Below, piece by piece: positions 44,802 through 53,011 of a DNA stretch of 64,000 nucleotides (positions are counted from its first letter, which is position 1; every line of letters begins with the position of its first letter). A model generated the notes under the pieces. That model was not told the origin of the DNA. It did not search any database and saw only the letters and a program-made list of their open reading frames with translations. The position numbers and the translations under genes are program-made. The DNA comes from Clostridia bacterium. Lineage in GTDB: Bacteria > Bacillota > DAOUPZ01. The stretch is from NCBI GenBank assembly GCA_030625885.1, contig DAOUPZ010000008.1, positions 50,228-114,227 of the forward strand. The letters run 5' to 3'.

Positions 44802-45044
44802 TTGGCAATTCAATTATTGTTATATGGACCGTTAAAGAAATATGCGAAAAATATTGAAAAAGGTGAAAATGGTTTGCTGTATCCCTACAAACAAAATATA
44901 ACTGCTCGGAAAGTATTAGATGATTTAGGTATTTCTTTTAAGAACGTTTCTTTTATCATTGTTAATCAAACAAAATATAAATTAGAAACACCCTTGGAAG
45001 ATGGGGATTGCGTAAAAATCCTCCCTAAGATTTTGGGGGGGTAA
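44802..45044 (+). CDS. MoaD/ThiS-like sulfur carrier 2 (ends GG)
   Basis: An 80-aa paralogue of the preceding gene (QLLLYGPLKKYAKN, ITARKVLDDLGIS, DGDCVKILPKILGG). It ends in Gly-Gly, as needed for adenylation and thiocarboxylate formation, so it is the likely functional sulfur carrier for pyranopterin synthesis. The moeB-like enzyme at 29009 is the candidate activating partner. The start is TTG, after GGGAGG. It probably shares a transcript with the antiporter 63 bases downstream. Confidence 0.85.
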   Translation: MAIQLLLYGPLKKYAKNIEKGENGLLYPYKQNITARKVLDDLGISFKNVSFIIVNQTKYKLETPLEDGDCVKILPKILGG

Positions 45045-45107
45045 CGATCATTAGCTTTAATATGAATCAAATTACAATTAAAAAATAACCAAAGGGGATG
45101 CTATAAA

Positions 45108-46460
45108 ATGGAAATAACGCAATTGCTGATTGTGTTAGTTATTATTTTAGCTTTAGTAAAAATTGCAGGCGTTATTAGTGTTAAATTCGGACAACCAGCT
45201 GTTTTTGGACAGTTATTAACGGGGTTGCTTTTAGGTCCGGCAGTGTTTGGGGTTTTAGAGCCTCACGAAGCCATTTCCTTTTCAGCAGAAATAGGTGTTA
45301 TCCTCATGATGTTTTTGGTAGGTTTAGAAACCAATATTGAAGAAATGAAAAAAGTAGGAATGCCTGCTGTGATGGGTGGCTTTGGCGGTGTTATCGGTTC
45401 ATTTGTATTAGGCTTTGTTGCAGCGCGTTATGTTTTTTCCTTTGATGTCTTCATCAGTGTTTTTATTGGTGTGTTACTTACCGCTACTAGTGTATCTATT
45501 TCAGCACAAACGCTAGTGGAATTAGGTCATATACAGTCTAAAGAAGGTAGAACAATTCTTGGAGCGGCCATTGTTGATGATATTTTAGGGATTATTCTCC
45601 TATCTATCGTTTTAGGGTTCCATGGTGGCGGCGAAATTAATATTTTTCTACTCATAGGGAAAATGATCACGTTTTTTGTTGGAGCAGTCATTTTAGGACA
45701 GAAGCTATTACCGCCGCTGATTAAATATTTACGGATTAACGGTAATCGTTATACCATTACCTCTACGGCATTAATTGTATGTTTCTTTTATTCCTGGTTT
45801 GCCGAGTGGTTTGGCGGGGTAGCTACCATTACGGGAGCATATATAGCGGGTGTTTGTTTTGTTAAGAGTGATGCTGCTCATGAGATTGAAGAAAATATTT
45901 CCATGTTGGCAAATTCCTTCTTTGTACCGATATTTTTTGTGAATGTCGGTTTACAAGCAAAAAAGTTTCCGATTAATGGGCAATTTATCTATTATGCAGT
46001 ATTAATTGTAGTGATTGCTGTTATTTCTAAGGTGGGCGGTTCTGGATTAGGTACTTTCTGGTGTCGCTTTAATGTACTAGAATCATTGCGGGTAGGTATT
46101 GGGATGGTATCTAGAGGAGAAGTAGCCTTGATTATGTGTTCAATAGGTTTAAGTATGGGATTTATGTCACAAGAAGTATTTTCTTTAATGATTGTGATGA
46201 CCATTGCAACAACATTACTTACACCTTTGTTACTAAAAGTGTTTTTCGGCAATGCGACAGTTATTTCTAAAACGAAGAAAATTGACAGCGTTGTACAGCG
46301 AAAACGTGAACAGTTTGAGAAATATTTGCAGAAACAAGAAAATAGGAATTTATCACGGGTAAAGGTTTGGTTAAATATTCATGATTCGAACACAGAAGAA
46401 GATTTAAAGGAAGATGCTACTGATTTAATCATGTGTCACCCAGGAACGAGTGACTTATGA
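45108..46460 (+). CDS. CPA2-family cation:proton antiporter
   Basis: A 450-aa membrane protein with about twelve to thirteen helices. Motifs are FGQPAVFGQLLTGLLLGP, the ion-site Asp in AAIVDDILGIILLSIVLG and SRGEVALIMCSIGLS, placing it with KefB/NapA-like antiporters. The C-terminal 70 residues are hydrophilic; no TrkA-N/NAD domain is present, unlike full Kef channels. AAGGGGATGC precedes the ATG. It follows the MoaD-like gene and is likely co-expressed from the sigma-54 promoter at 44651. The ion specificity is unknown. Confidence 0.9.
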   Translation: MEITQLLIVLVIILALVKIAGVISVKFGQPAVFGQLLTGLLLGPAVFGVLEPHEAISFSAEIGVILMMFLVGLETNIEEMKKVGMPAVMGGFGGVIGSFVLGFVAARYVFSFDVFISVFIGVLLTATSVSISAQTLVELGHIQSKEGRTILGAAIVDDILGIILLSIVLGFHGGGEINIFLLIGKMITFFVGAVILGQKLLPPLIKYLRINGNRYTITSTALIVCFFYSWFAEWFGGVATITGAYIAGVCFVKSDAAHEIEENISMLANSFFVPIFFVNVGLQAKKFPINGQFIYYAVLIVVIAVISKVGGSGLGTFWCRFNVLESLRVGIGMVSRGEVALIMCSIGLSMGFMSQEVFSLMIVMTIATTLLTPLLLKVFFGNATVISKTKKIDSVVQRKREQFEKYLQKQENRNLSRVKVWLNIHDSNTEEDLKEDATDLIMCHPGTSDL

Positions 46461-46778
46461 AAAAAACAAAATAATAAACGAACCTAATAGCTCACTGTTG
46501 CATCGACTTGGCTCAAGTATCGTTATTAACAATTTTCTCTAACAATTTAGTAATAATTTTCCAAAATAATCGTATAAATATAAGGGTGTTAAAAAAAAGA
46601 ACATATTTAAATTATACGCTAAACAACAAAATGGTAATAATGTAACAAAAATAAAACATGGTTAAATCTTATGATGAAAGCCTAAACATTTAATCATGGA
46701 AGAAAAATTTAGTAAAGATATTGCAGACCTACTTATTTATCGACAAGGAACAGGTAGGGTTTGAAGAGGAGGTGGGAG

Positions 46779-46876
46779 TTGCAAAACTTTGTGGTATTTG
46801 TTCTTGGTTGATTGATGTTTTCAGGAGAAATTAATTTATGGTGATTAGGAGAAAAAAAGGAGGAGAAATTAAATGA
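46779..46876 (+). other. two tandem short uORFs
   Basis: uORF1 (TTG 46779 to TGA 46811, QNFVVFVLG after the start) has GAGGAGGTG in front. uORF2 (ATG 46838 to TGA 46876, MVIRRKKGGEIK) has AGGAGA in front, and its stop overlaps the aminotransferase start (ATGA). They occupy the 3' end of a 412-base gap that otherwise shows AT-rich sequence and no clear promoter. Confidence 0.4.
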
Positions 46877-48237
46877 CAAGAGATTTTAATGCAATTATGG
46901 AGGATTCTCAACGGGTATTGGATATTATTGCGAAGGATAAATTAGAAGGTAAAGAAATGGAAGACTATGTTGCAGAAACGACAGAAAATTTTGCGGAGTA
47001 TTTTAACCCTGGTTTCTTAGAGTATCGTAAATCAGCTTCTACTAATTTCACGGCTGTTGAATGGAGAGACAATGGTGATGTATTCGAAGACCTTCATGGT
47101 AATGAGTATATTGACTGTTTAGGCGGCTATGGTATTTATAACGTTGGACATAAACATCCTAAAGTTGTGGAAGCCGTAACAAATCAATTGAAACGTCAAG
47201 CATTACATAGTCAAGAACTTTTGGATCCATTGCGTGGTAATTTAGCTAAACTTCTTGCTAAAGTAACACCTGGTGATCTTAAGTATTCTTTCTTCTGTAA
47301 CAGTGGTACTGAAGCTGTTGAGTGTGCGTTGAAGGTTGCAATGCTTGCTACAGGTAAACATACCATTATTGCTACGACTGGTGCTTTCCATGGTAAAAGT
47401 TTAGGATCATTGAGTTGTACTTCTAAGTTTGTGTTCCGTAAGCCTTTCTTACCATTACTTCAAGGCGTTAAACATGTTCCATATAATGATCTTGACTGTA
47501 TGGAAAAAATGATACAAAGCTGTCAGTTTACAGGTGAAGATGCTGCTGCTATTATTGTAGAGCCGATTCAAGGTGAAGGTGGCGTTCTCGTTCCTGATGA
47601 TGATTACTTACCAGGACTTCGGAAATTATGTGATAAATATGATGTATTATTGATTGCTGATGAAGTTCAAACAGGTATGGGTAGAACGGGTAAATTCTGG
47701 TGTTGTGATCACTGGGATGTTACACCTGACCTTCTTTGTACAGCTAAAGCATTTGGTGGCGCTGTAATGCCAGCAGGCGCATGTGTTGGTACTGAAAAAG
47801 TTTGGAAAGCTATGATGCCTAACCCATTCTTACATACAACAACATTTGGTGGTAACCCACTAGCTTGTGCTGCAGCTATTGCAACAATCAATGTTCTTTT
47901 AGAAGATAAATTGGTTGAACGTGCAGCTACAGTAGGTGAAGATTTCATTAAGAGATTAGATGGCGTTGCAAAGAAATATCCACAACATGCTGTTGAAGCA
48001 CGTGGAAAAGGTTTCTTGATTGCTATGGAATTTGTAGATGGTGAAAAAGGTTATATGGTAGCTAAGAGTTTATTTAGTCAAGGTGTTATTGTTGCCGGTA
48101 CTTTAATTAATGCGAAGACCATTCGTGTTGAGCCACCAACGACTATTAGTCAAGAACATATGGACGCTGTTGTTGCAGCATTTGATAAAGCATTAGCAAG
48201 CTTAGACGTAGCTGAAGCTGCTGCTACTAACGCATAA
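46873..48237 (+). CDS. patA: class III aminotransferase, putrescine aminotransferase-like
   Basis: A 454-aa PLP enzyme. It has CNSGTEAVECALKVAM, the PLP-stacking TGAFHGKSLGSLS, the Asp in LLIADEVQTGMGRTG and the Schiff-base Lys in LLCTAKAFGGAVMPAG. The sequence matches the YgjG/PatA putrescine aminotransferase group (including the N-terminal extension and EDLHGNEYIDCLGGYG). The product of putrescine transamination is 4-aminobutanal, an aldehyde that the AOR could oxidise. Codon choice is restricted (many GGT, GTT, GCT), typical of high expression. An overlapping uORF may couple its translation. Confidence 0.9.
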   Translation: MTRDFNAIMEDSQRVLDIIAKDKLEGKEMEDYVAETTENFAEYFNPGFLEYRKSASTNFTAVEWRDNGDVFEDLHGNEYIDCLGGYGIYNVGHKHPKVVEAVTNQLKRQALHSQELLDPLRGNLAKLLAKVTPGDLKYSFFCNSGTEAVECALKVAMLATGKHTIIATTGAFHGKSLGSLSCTSKFVFRKPFLPLLQGVKHVPYNDLDCMEKMIQSCQFTGEDAAAIIVEPIQGEGGVLVPDDDYLPGLRKLCDKYDVLLIADEVQTGMGRTGKFWCCDHWDVTPDLLCTAKAFGGAVMPAGACVGTEKVWKAMMPNPFLHTTTFGGNPLACAAAIATINVLLEDKLVERAATVGEDFIKRLDGVAKKYPQHAVEARGKGFLIAMEFVDGEKGYMVAKSLFSQGVIVAGTLINAKTIRVEPPTTISQEHMDAVVAAFDKALASLDVAEAAATNA

Positions 48238-48314
48238 TAAAATAACGGATAGTGAAATAACAGATAGTAAAAGCAAATAAGTCCCCCCCAATGCACAATA
48301 AAGATAAGCCCTTA

Positions 48315-48348
48315 CTAAAGCATCCTTCGGGATGCTTTAGTTTTTTTT
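48315..48348 (+). terminator. terminator with UUCG loop
   Basis: CTAAAGCATCC pairs with GGATGCTTTAG around a TTCG tetraloop, followed by eight T. Confidence 0.92.
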
Positions 48349-48354
48349 CCTCTT

Positions 48355-48410
48355 TCAGCAGTCGCAGGTTTTGGCCTTTTCGTCTTTGGCTGAAAAATGG
48401 CGTTAATCTT
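48355..48410. repeat. dispersed GCTGAAAAATGGCGTT element, copy B
   Basis: Shares with 9582-9636 the 16-mer at 48389-48404 and the preceding CAGC...CGCAGG and T-rich parts. It lies upstream of the CBS-domain gene. Confidence 0.45.
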
Positions 48411-48518
48411 TTTTATATCTTGATTAATTTTCATATATTTATTGTATAAAAAGGTAAAACGTACTAAAATATATAAAGGAAGACTTTATTCTCACTCCAT
48501 CCAAGGAAGGTGATGTGG

Positions 48519-48959
48519 ATGCTGGTAAAAGAAATGATGACGACTCCGGTAAAGACTGTACTCGAATGGTATACCGTAAAAGAAACGGCAGATTTTTTAG
48601 TTCAGAATGATATTACTGGGGTACCAGTGATCAATAAAGCAGGAGAAATGGTAGGTATTGTGACAGAGAAAGACCTCATCCAGTACTGTTTGCCCAGTTA
48701 TCTTGAATTATTAGGGGATGTACCTTATTTACCAGATACAAATTTTATTCGTTCAATTGAGCAGGAAGAAGATCATGCAATTAGTGAACTGATGACCGTG
48801 GAAGTGATTACGGTTCAAGATGATGCCACAGTAACACAGGTTGCCGCTTTAATGATTGCTAAACATTTAAAGCGGATTCCAATATTGCATGGAGAACAAA
48901 TAGTAGGTATAGTTAGTCGGAAGGATTTAGTAAAATTAATTGCTAAAACAAAAAAATAG
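48519..48959 (+). CDS. CBS-domain pair protein
   Basis: A 146-aa protein of two CBS repeats (VKEMMTTPVKTV...VPVINKAGEMVGIVTEKDLI and ELMTVEVITVQDD...RIPILHGEQIVGIVSRKDLV), separated by a helical insert. Such Bateman modules bind adenine nucleotides and report energy status. No catalytic domain is attached. ATG 48519 follows AAGGAAGG at eight bases. The gene precedes rpmG, a position seen in many Clostridia. Confidence 0.88.
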   Translation: MLVKEMMTTPVKTVLEWYTVKETADFLVQNDITGVPVINKAGEMVGIVTEKDLIQYCLPSYLELLGDVPYLPDTNFIRSIEQEEDHAISELMTVEVITVQDDATVTQVAALMIAKHLKRIPILHGEQIVGIVSRKDLVKLIAKTKK

Positions 48960-49052
48960 TCATAAAATGTTGACAAGGATTAAAAAGTATGATAAATTAT
49001 ACTAGGTAACGTGATAAAAGTAATAGGCTTGGTTTTTAGGGAGGTGGCAAGG

Positions 49053-49202
49053 ATGAGAGTTGCATTTACATTAGAGTGTACAGAATGCAAAAATAGAAAC
49101 TACAGAACTAATAAAAACAAAAGAAATAATCCTGATCGAATGGAATTAAAGAAATATTGTAAGTTCTGTAAAGCTCATACTGTTCATAAAGAAACCAAAT
49201 AG
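49053..49202 (+). CDS. rpmG: 50S ribosomal protein L33 (zinc form)
   Basis: A 49-aa L33 with the two zinc pairs CTEC and CKFC, so this is the zinc-binding (C+) type. GGGAGGTGG precedes ATG 49053. Start of the conserved translation cluster, 16 bases before a tRNA gene. Confidence 0.96.
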   Translation: MRVAFTLECTECKNRNYRTNKNKRNNPDRMELKKYCKFCKAHTVHKETK

Positions 49203-49218
49203 TGTTAATGAATTTTGT

Positions 49219-49295
49219 AGGCCAGTAGCTCCAATTGGTAGAGCACCGGACTCCAAATCCGGGTGTTGGGGGTTCGAATCCCTCCTGGCCTGCCA
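49219..49295 (+). tRNA. tRNA-Trp (CCA anticodon)
   Basis: Cloverleaf: acceptor AGGCCAG/CTGGCCT, D arm AGCTCCAATTGGTAGAGC, anticodon stem CCGGA/TCCGG with loop CTCCAAA, T arm with GGTTCGAATCC, and encoded 3' CCA. The place between rpmG and secE is the usual one for tRNA-Trp in Firmicutes. Confidence 0.97.
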
Positions 49296-49458
49296 ATTTT
49301 TCATATAATTTGAGTGTTTTCTTGTACAAGCCAAAATTATTTGCATATTTCTGCTGGAATTGGCTAAACTTTAGGCTAAGAGCCTTTTATTTTTTTATTC
49401 ATTTGTTTTTGGGGTCATAGTAGAAACTTTAATGAACCAAAGGATGTGAACGTGCTTT

Positions 49459-49659
49459 ATGGCAAAACAAAGCTTTTTAACCCGGACGCAGAAGTTTTTT
49501 AAAGAGGTTCGTTCGGAATTAAGAAAAGTATCATGGCCTAATCGTAAGACCCTTGTTTCTTATTCTTCTGTAGTGGTAGCTTCAGTTGCCGTTGTTTCGT
49601 TTATTGTGTGGGCTTTTGATACAACATTTGTGCAGATTTTTAAGTTTATTATTAAGTAA
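49459..49659 (+). CDS. secE: preprotein translocase subunit SecE
   Basis: A 66-aa single-span SecE with the conserved amphipathic FFKEVRSELRKVSWPNRKTL followed by one transmembrane helix (VVVASVAVVSFIVWAF). It stabilises SecY in the export channel. It stands in its normal place before nusG. Confidence 0.96.
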   Translation: MAKQSFLTRTQKFFKEVRSELRKVSWPNRKTLVSYSSVVVASVAVVSFIVWAFDTTFVQIFKFIIK

Positions 49660-49697
49660 CCTAGGGGGTGTGGGACGATCCGACAGTCCCTTTCATC

Positions 49698-50225
49698 ATG
49701 GAAGAAAAAGAGTGGTATGTGATTCATACGTATTCCGGTTATGAGAACAAAGTGAAATCAAATTTGGAAAAGCGACTAGAATCTCTTAATATGCAAGAAA
49801 AAATCTTTCGTGTACTGGTTCCAATGGAAGAAGTTGTTGAAACGAAAGATGGGAAGAAAAAGACTTCTAAGAAAAAGGTCTTTCCCGGCTATGTTTTAGT
49901 AGAAATGGTGATGGACGAAGATTCCTGGTATGTTGTAAGAAACACTGCAGGGGTTACGGGGTTTGTTGGTTCTGGAGCCAAACCCATTCCGCTTCAGGAA
50001 TCTGAAGCAAAAGCCATTTTGAAAAAAATGGGTGTAGAAGAGGCGAGATCAGAGATTCCATTTGAACAAGGGGAAAGTGTTCGCATTAATTCCGGTTTGT
50101 TCGAGAATTTTGTTGGGGTTATACAAGATATTAATATTGAGAAGCAAAAAGCAAAAGTGCTTGTTTCTATGTTTGGTCGTGAAACACCTGTAGAATTAGA
50201 GTTTTCTCAATTTGAAAAGATATAA
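49698..50225 (+). CDS. nusG: transcription termination/antitermination factor NusG
   Basis: A 175-aa NusG: NGN domain (EWYVIHTYSGYENKVKSNLEKR, VFPGYVLVEM, VRNTAGVTGFVG) and a C-terminal KOW domain (GESVRINSGLFENFVGVIQDI). I chose ATG 49698 because it gives the usual N-terminus. The frame is open to a GTG at 49668, which has GGGGG immediately before it, so a 10-residue longer form cannot be excluded. A weak AAAAGCGA/TCGCTTTT hairpin (50254-50275) follows the gene. Confidence 0.95.
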   Translation: MEEKEWYVIHTYSGYENKVKSNLEKRLESLNMQEKIFRVLVPMEEVVETKDGKKKTSKKKVFPGYVLVEMVMDEDSWYVVRNTAGVTGFVGSGAKPIPLQESEAKAILKKMGVEEARSEIPFEQGESVRINSGLFENFVGVIQDINIEKQKAKVLVSMFGRETPVELEFSQFEKI

Positions 50226-50282
50226 CTTCTGGTAACAGAAGACTTTTGCCTAAAAAAGCGAGAATAATCGCTTTTCTAGATA

Positions 50283-50310
50283 GTGGGAGGGTTTACGCCC
50301 GCATTACCAC
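50283..50310 (+). promoter_or_regulatory. L1-type mRNA hairpin before rplK
   Basis: GTGGGAGG...CCCGCATTACCAC can fold into an asymmetric stem-loop like the L1 binding site in 23S rRNA. It is likely used for autogenous control of rplK-rplA by L1. Confidence 0.65.
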
Positions 50311-50334
50311 ATTACAAGCAAGGAGGTGGAAGGA

Positions 50335-50760
50335 ATGCCAAAAAAAATTATTGCCCAAATCAAATTACAAGTTCCAGCTGGAAAAGCAAATCCTGCACCA
50401 CCTGTTGGCCCTGCACTAGGGCAGCACGGTGTTAATATTATGGGTTTTTGTAAAGATTTTAATGCTAGAACAGCCAATCAAGCGGGCTTAATTATTCCAG
50501 TTGTTATTACGGTGTTTGAAGACCGTTCTTTTACATTTATTACAAAAACACCACCAGCAGCTGTATTGCTTAAGAAAGCAGTAGGTCTAGATAAAGCATC
50601 TGGAGAACCTAATCGCAATAAAGTAGCTACAATATCTCAAGATAAAGTAAAAGAGATTGCAGAATTAAAAATGCCTGACTTAAATGCAGCTAGTGTTGAA
50701 TCTGCTATGCGGATGATTGCAGGAACTGCACGGAGTATGGGGATTGTTGTTGAGGATTAA
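50335..50760 (+). CDS. rplK: 50S ribosomal protein L11
   Basis: A 141-aa L11 ([32 protein letters not shown], then the C-terminal rRNA-binding domain). AAGGAGGTGG precedes ATG 50335. It forms the GTPase-associated centre with L10/L12. Confidence 0.97.
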   Translation: MPKKIIAQIKLQVPAGKANPAPPVGPALGQHGVNIMGFCKDFNARTANQAGLIIPVVITVFEDRSFTFITKTPPAAVLLKKAVGLDKASGEPNRNKVATISQDKVKEIAELKMPDLNAASVESAMRMIAGTARSMGIVVED

Positions 50761-50761
50761 T

Positions 50762-50788
50762 GTGGGAGGAATATTCCGCTAATACCAC
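50762..50788 (+). promoter_or_regulatory. L1-type mRNA hairpin before rplA
   Basis: GTGGGAGGAATATTCCGCT followed by AATACCAC has the same framework as the site before rplK, with compensatory changes in the upper stem. A second copy in the L11-L1 intergenic space. Confidence 0.6.
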
Positions 50789-50803
50789 TAAGGAGGTAAT
50801 TGT

Positions 50804-51499
50804 ATGGCGAGTAAAGGGAAGAAGTTTCTTGAAGCTCAGAAAAAGGTTGATAAGCAAAAACTTTATGAACCTAAAGAAGCTTTTGAATTGGTAAAGGAAG
50901 CGGCTTTTGCAGGTTTTAACGAGACTGTAGAAGTTTCTATAAGATTAGGTGTAAATCCTAAGCATGCTGATCAACAAGTTAGAGGCGCAGTTGTTTTGCC
51001 AAATGGAACCGGAAAAGAAGTACGGGTCTTAGTTTTTGCTAAAGGTGAAAAAGCTAAAGAAGCAGAAGCAGCGGGTGCTGAATTTGTTGGTGCTGAAGAA
51101 TATGCTGAAAAAATTCAAAAAGAAGGCTGGATGGACTTTGACGTTGCAGTGGCAACGCCTGACATGATGGGTGTTGTTGGACGTTTGGGTCGAGTATTAG
51201 GTCCCCGTGGTTTGATGCCTAACCCAAAAGCTGGAACGGTAACTTTCGATTTGGAAAAAGCAATAAAAGAAATTAAAGCAGGTAAGATAGAGTACAGAGT
51301 TGATAAAGAAGGCGTTGTTCATGTGCCAGTTGGCAAAGTGTCTTTCGAGGCAGAACAAATTGAAGAAAACTTTGCAACATTGATGGAAGCGCTTATTAAA
51401 GCAAAACCAGCAAGTGCAAAGGGTACGTATTTAAAAGGAATCTCTATCGCTTCTACAATGGGTCCTGGCATTAAAATTAATCCTTTGAAAGCGAAGTAG
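50804..51499 (+). CDS. rplA: 50S ribosomal protein L1
   Basis: A 231-aa L1, complete ([65 protein letters not shown]). It binds the L1 stalk of 23S rRNA and, in most bacteria, its own operon mRNA. AAGGAGGTAATTG precedes the ATG. Confidence 0.97.
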   Translation: MASKGKKFLEAQKKVDKQKLYEPKEAFELVKEAAFAGFNETVEVSIRLGVNPKHADQQVRGAVVLPNGTGKEVRVLVFAKGEKAKEAEAAGAEFVGAEEYAEKIQKEGWMDFDVAVATPDMMGVVGRLGRVLGPRGLMPNPKAGTVTFDLEKAIKEIKAGKIEYRVDKEGVVHVPVGKVSFEAEQIEENFATLMEALIKAKPASAKGTYLKGISIASTMGPGIKINPLKAK

Positions 51500-51513
51500 A
51501 TAACATAAAATAT

Positions 51514-51542
51514 TTGACAATATAAACTTGATATAATATAAT
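51514..51542 (+). promoter_or_regulatory. sigma-A promoter of rplJL
   Basis: TTGACA (51514-51519), 17 bases, TATAAT (51537-51542). Confidence 0.85.
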
Positions 51543-51547
51543 AACTT

Positions 51548-51678
51548 CATTGTCACTGTAGACAGTAGGTGCTTCAGCTTAAACTATGCCTACCGAGGGG
51601 ATATCGCTCGTACATACCACGTTTTGGTATTTGTTGTGTGCTATCAAACCTCTACTGTTTACAGTGGAGGTTTTTGTT
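51548..51678 (+). ncRNA. ribosomal protein L10 leader
   Basis: The region between promoter and rplJ carries the typical L10-leader elements (a long paired AGTAGGTGCTTC...TGCCTACC arm and a CGAGGGGATA segment). It ends in a terminator formed by ACCTCTACTGT (51648-51658) and ACAGTGGAGGT (51661-51671) plus T. L10(L12) binding would promote termination. Confidence 0.85.
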
Positions 51679-51754
51679 TATATGTGTAAGTGAAAGTTTG
51701 GATGTTTAGAAATACATCGTCTTAAAGACTTTGTAACAAAGGAGGTGTCAATGA

Positions 51755-52273
51755 TTGGCTAGGCCGGAAAAAGAACAATTTGTCGCTGAATTTCAGGAAA
51801 AATTACAAAGTGCACAATCAGCTGTATTAGCCGATTACCGTGGTTTAGATGTTGCAGAAGTAACAGAATTAAGAGCTAAACTACGAGAAGCAGGTGTAGA
51901 ATATCGGGTTGTTAAAAACACCCTTTGCCGTATTGCTGCTAAAAATGTAGGAATGGAAGATTTAAATCAATACTTTGTAGGCCCAACAGCCATTGCTCTT
52001 GGGGTTGAAGATCCTGTAGCACCTGCAAAAATTATATGTGATTTTGCAAAAGACCATGAGAAATTAGAAATAAAAGCAGGTATGATTGAAGGTAAAGTTG
52101 TGGCTGTTGATGGGGTAAAGGCCTTGGCAGATTTGCCATCACGGGAAGTTCTTATTGCACAAGTTTTGGCAGGGATGCAAGCACCTATTGCTGGATTTGT
52201 CAATGTATTACAAGGCAATCTTCGCAATTTCGTTTATGCGCTTAATGCTATTAAAGAGCAAAAAGAAGCTTAA
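51755..52273 (+). CDS. rplJ: 50S ribosomal protein L10
   Basis: A 172-aa L10 ([42 protein letters not shown]). It begins with TTG, seven bases after AGGAGGTG. It carries the L12 dimers of the ribosomal stalk and is regulated through the leader upstream. Confidence 0.96.
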   Translation: MARPEKEQFVAEFQEKLQSAQSAVLADYRGLDVAEVTELRAKLREAGVEYRVVKNTLCRIAAKNVGMEDLNQYFVGPTAIALGVEDPVAPAKIICDFAKDHEKLEIKAGMIEGKVVAVDGVKALADLPSREVLIAQVLAGMQAPIAGFVNVLQGNLRNFVYALNAIKEQKEA

Positions 52274-52362
52274 AGCCTAAGGTTTAAAGCTAGAAAATGA
52301 TCAAAATAAGTTGAAGTTAACTAAAAAAATAATAAACATGTATCCTAAGGAGGAACAATTAA

Positions 52363-52734
52363 ATGACAAAAGAAGAATTAATCCAGGCGATAGAAGGCAT
52401 GACTGTACTTGAATTAGCTGAATTAGTTAAAGAATTAGAAGAAAAATTTGGTGTTTCCGCTGCTGCTCCTGTAGCTATGGCTGCTATGCCAGCTGCTGGT
52501 GGTGCTGCTGAAGCTGCTGAACAAACTGAGTTTGATGTTATTTTAGCAAGTGTTGGTGGACAAAAGATTAAAGTAATTAAAGTTGTTCGTGAAATTACTG
52601 GTTTAGGTCTTAAAGAAGCTAAAGAAGTTGTTGATGGCGCACCAAAACCTGTTAAAGAAAAAGTTACAAAAGAAGAAGCAGAAGAAATCAAAGGTAAATT
52701 GGAAGAAGTTGGAGCAGGCATCGAAATCAAATAA
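52363..52734 (+). CDS. rplL: 50S ribosomal protein L7/L12
   Basis: A 123-aa L12: N-terminal dimer domain, Ala-rich hinge ([21 protein letters not shown]) and the factor-binding domain ([32 protein letters not shown]). Strong codon bias, with CCTAAGGAGG upstream. Confidence 0.97.
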   Translation: MTKEELIQAIEGMTVLELAELVKELEEKFGVSAAAPVAMAAMPAAGGAAEAAEQTEFDVILASVGGQKIKVIKVVREITGLGLKEAKEVVDGAPKPVKEKVTKEEAEEIKGKLEEVGAGIEIK

Positions 52735-52749
52735 TTTAAGTCAAGATGA

Positions 52750-52772
52750 CCCCGCAATAGCGGGGTTTTTTA
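52750..52772 (+). terminator. terminator after rplL
   Basis: CCCCGC pairs with GCGGGG across AATA, followed by a T run. Confidence 0.88.
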
Positions 52773-52797
52773 TTTTGCCTAAAATTACAAAAAACCC

Positions 52798-52826
52798 TTG
52801 ACAAAGCTTGACGTATATAGTAACAT
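52798..52826 (+). promoter_or_regulatory. probable sigma-A promoter of rpoBC
   Basis: TTGACA (52798-52803), 17 bases, TAACAT. A leader of about 180 bases follows, containing AT-rich sequence and no gene. Confidence 0.55.
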
Positions 52827-53011
52827 TACAAAATGCCTGTATTGTCGCTTTTTGGGCATTTTTACCTAAAAATATTATAAATGTATAAGTAAATGCTTTT
52901 TGGAGAAAATAACAAGGTTAATATTTCCTCTCTCAGCTAACAAATTAGGTGGATGCTTAATTTGTTTTGCTGTTATATATATATATCATTAAGTTAAGGG
53001 GTGAATTGATT

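Noticed and set aside
46528-46548. TTGGCTCAAGTATCG as a -24/-12 site
   Set aside because: The -12 GC is missing (GT), so it fails the sigma-54 consensus.
46765-46784. Possible sigma-54 promoter before the aminotransferase (GG...TTGC)
   Set aside because: Spacing is 11 instead of 10 bases, and the GG-rich part is better explained as a ribosome binding site.
52359-52757. 132-codon open frame on the - strand opposite rplL
   Set aside because: An antisense shadow of the strongly codon-biased, Ala/Lys-rich rplL gene.
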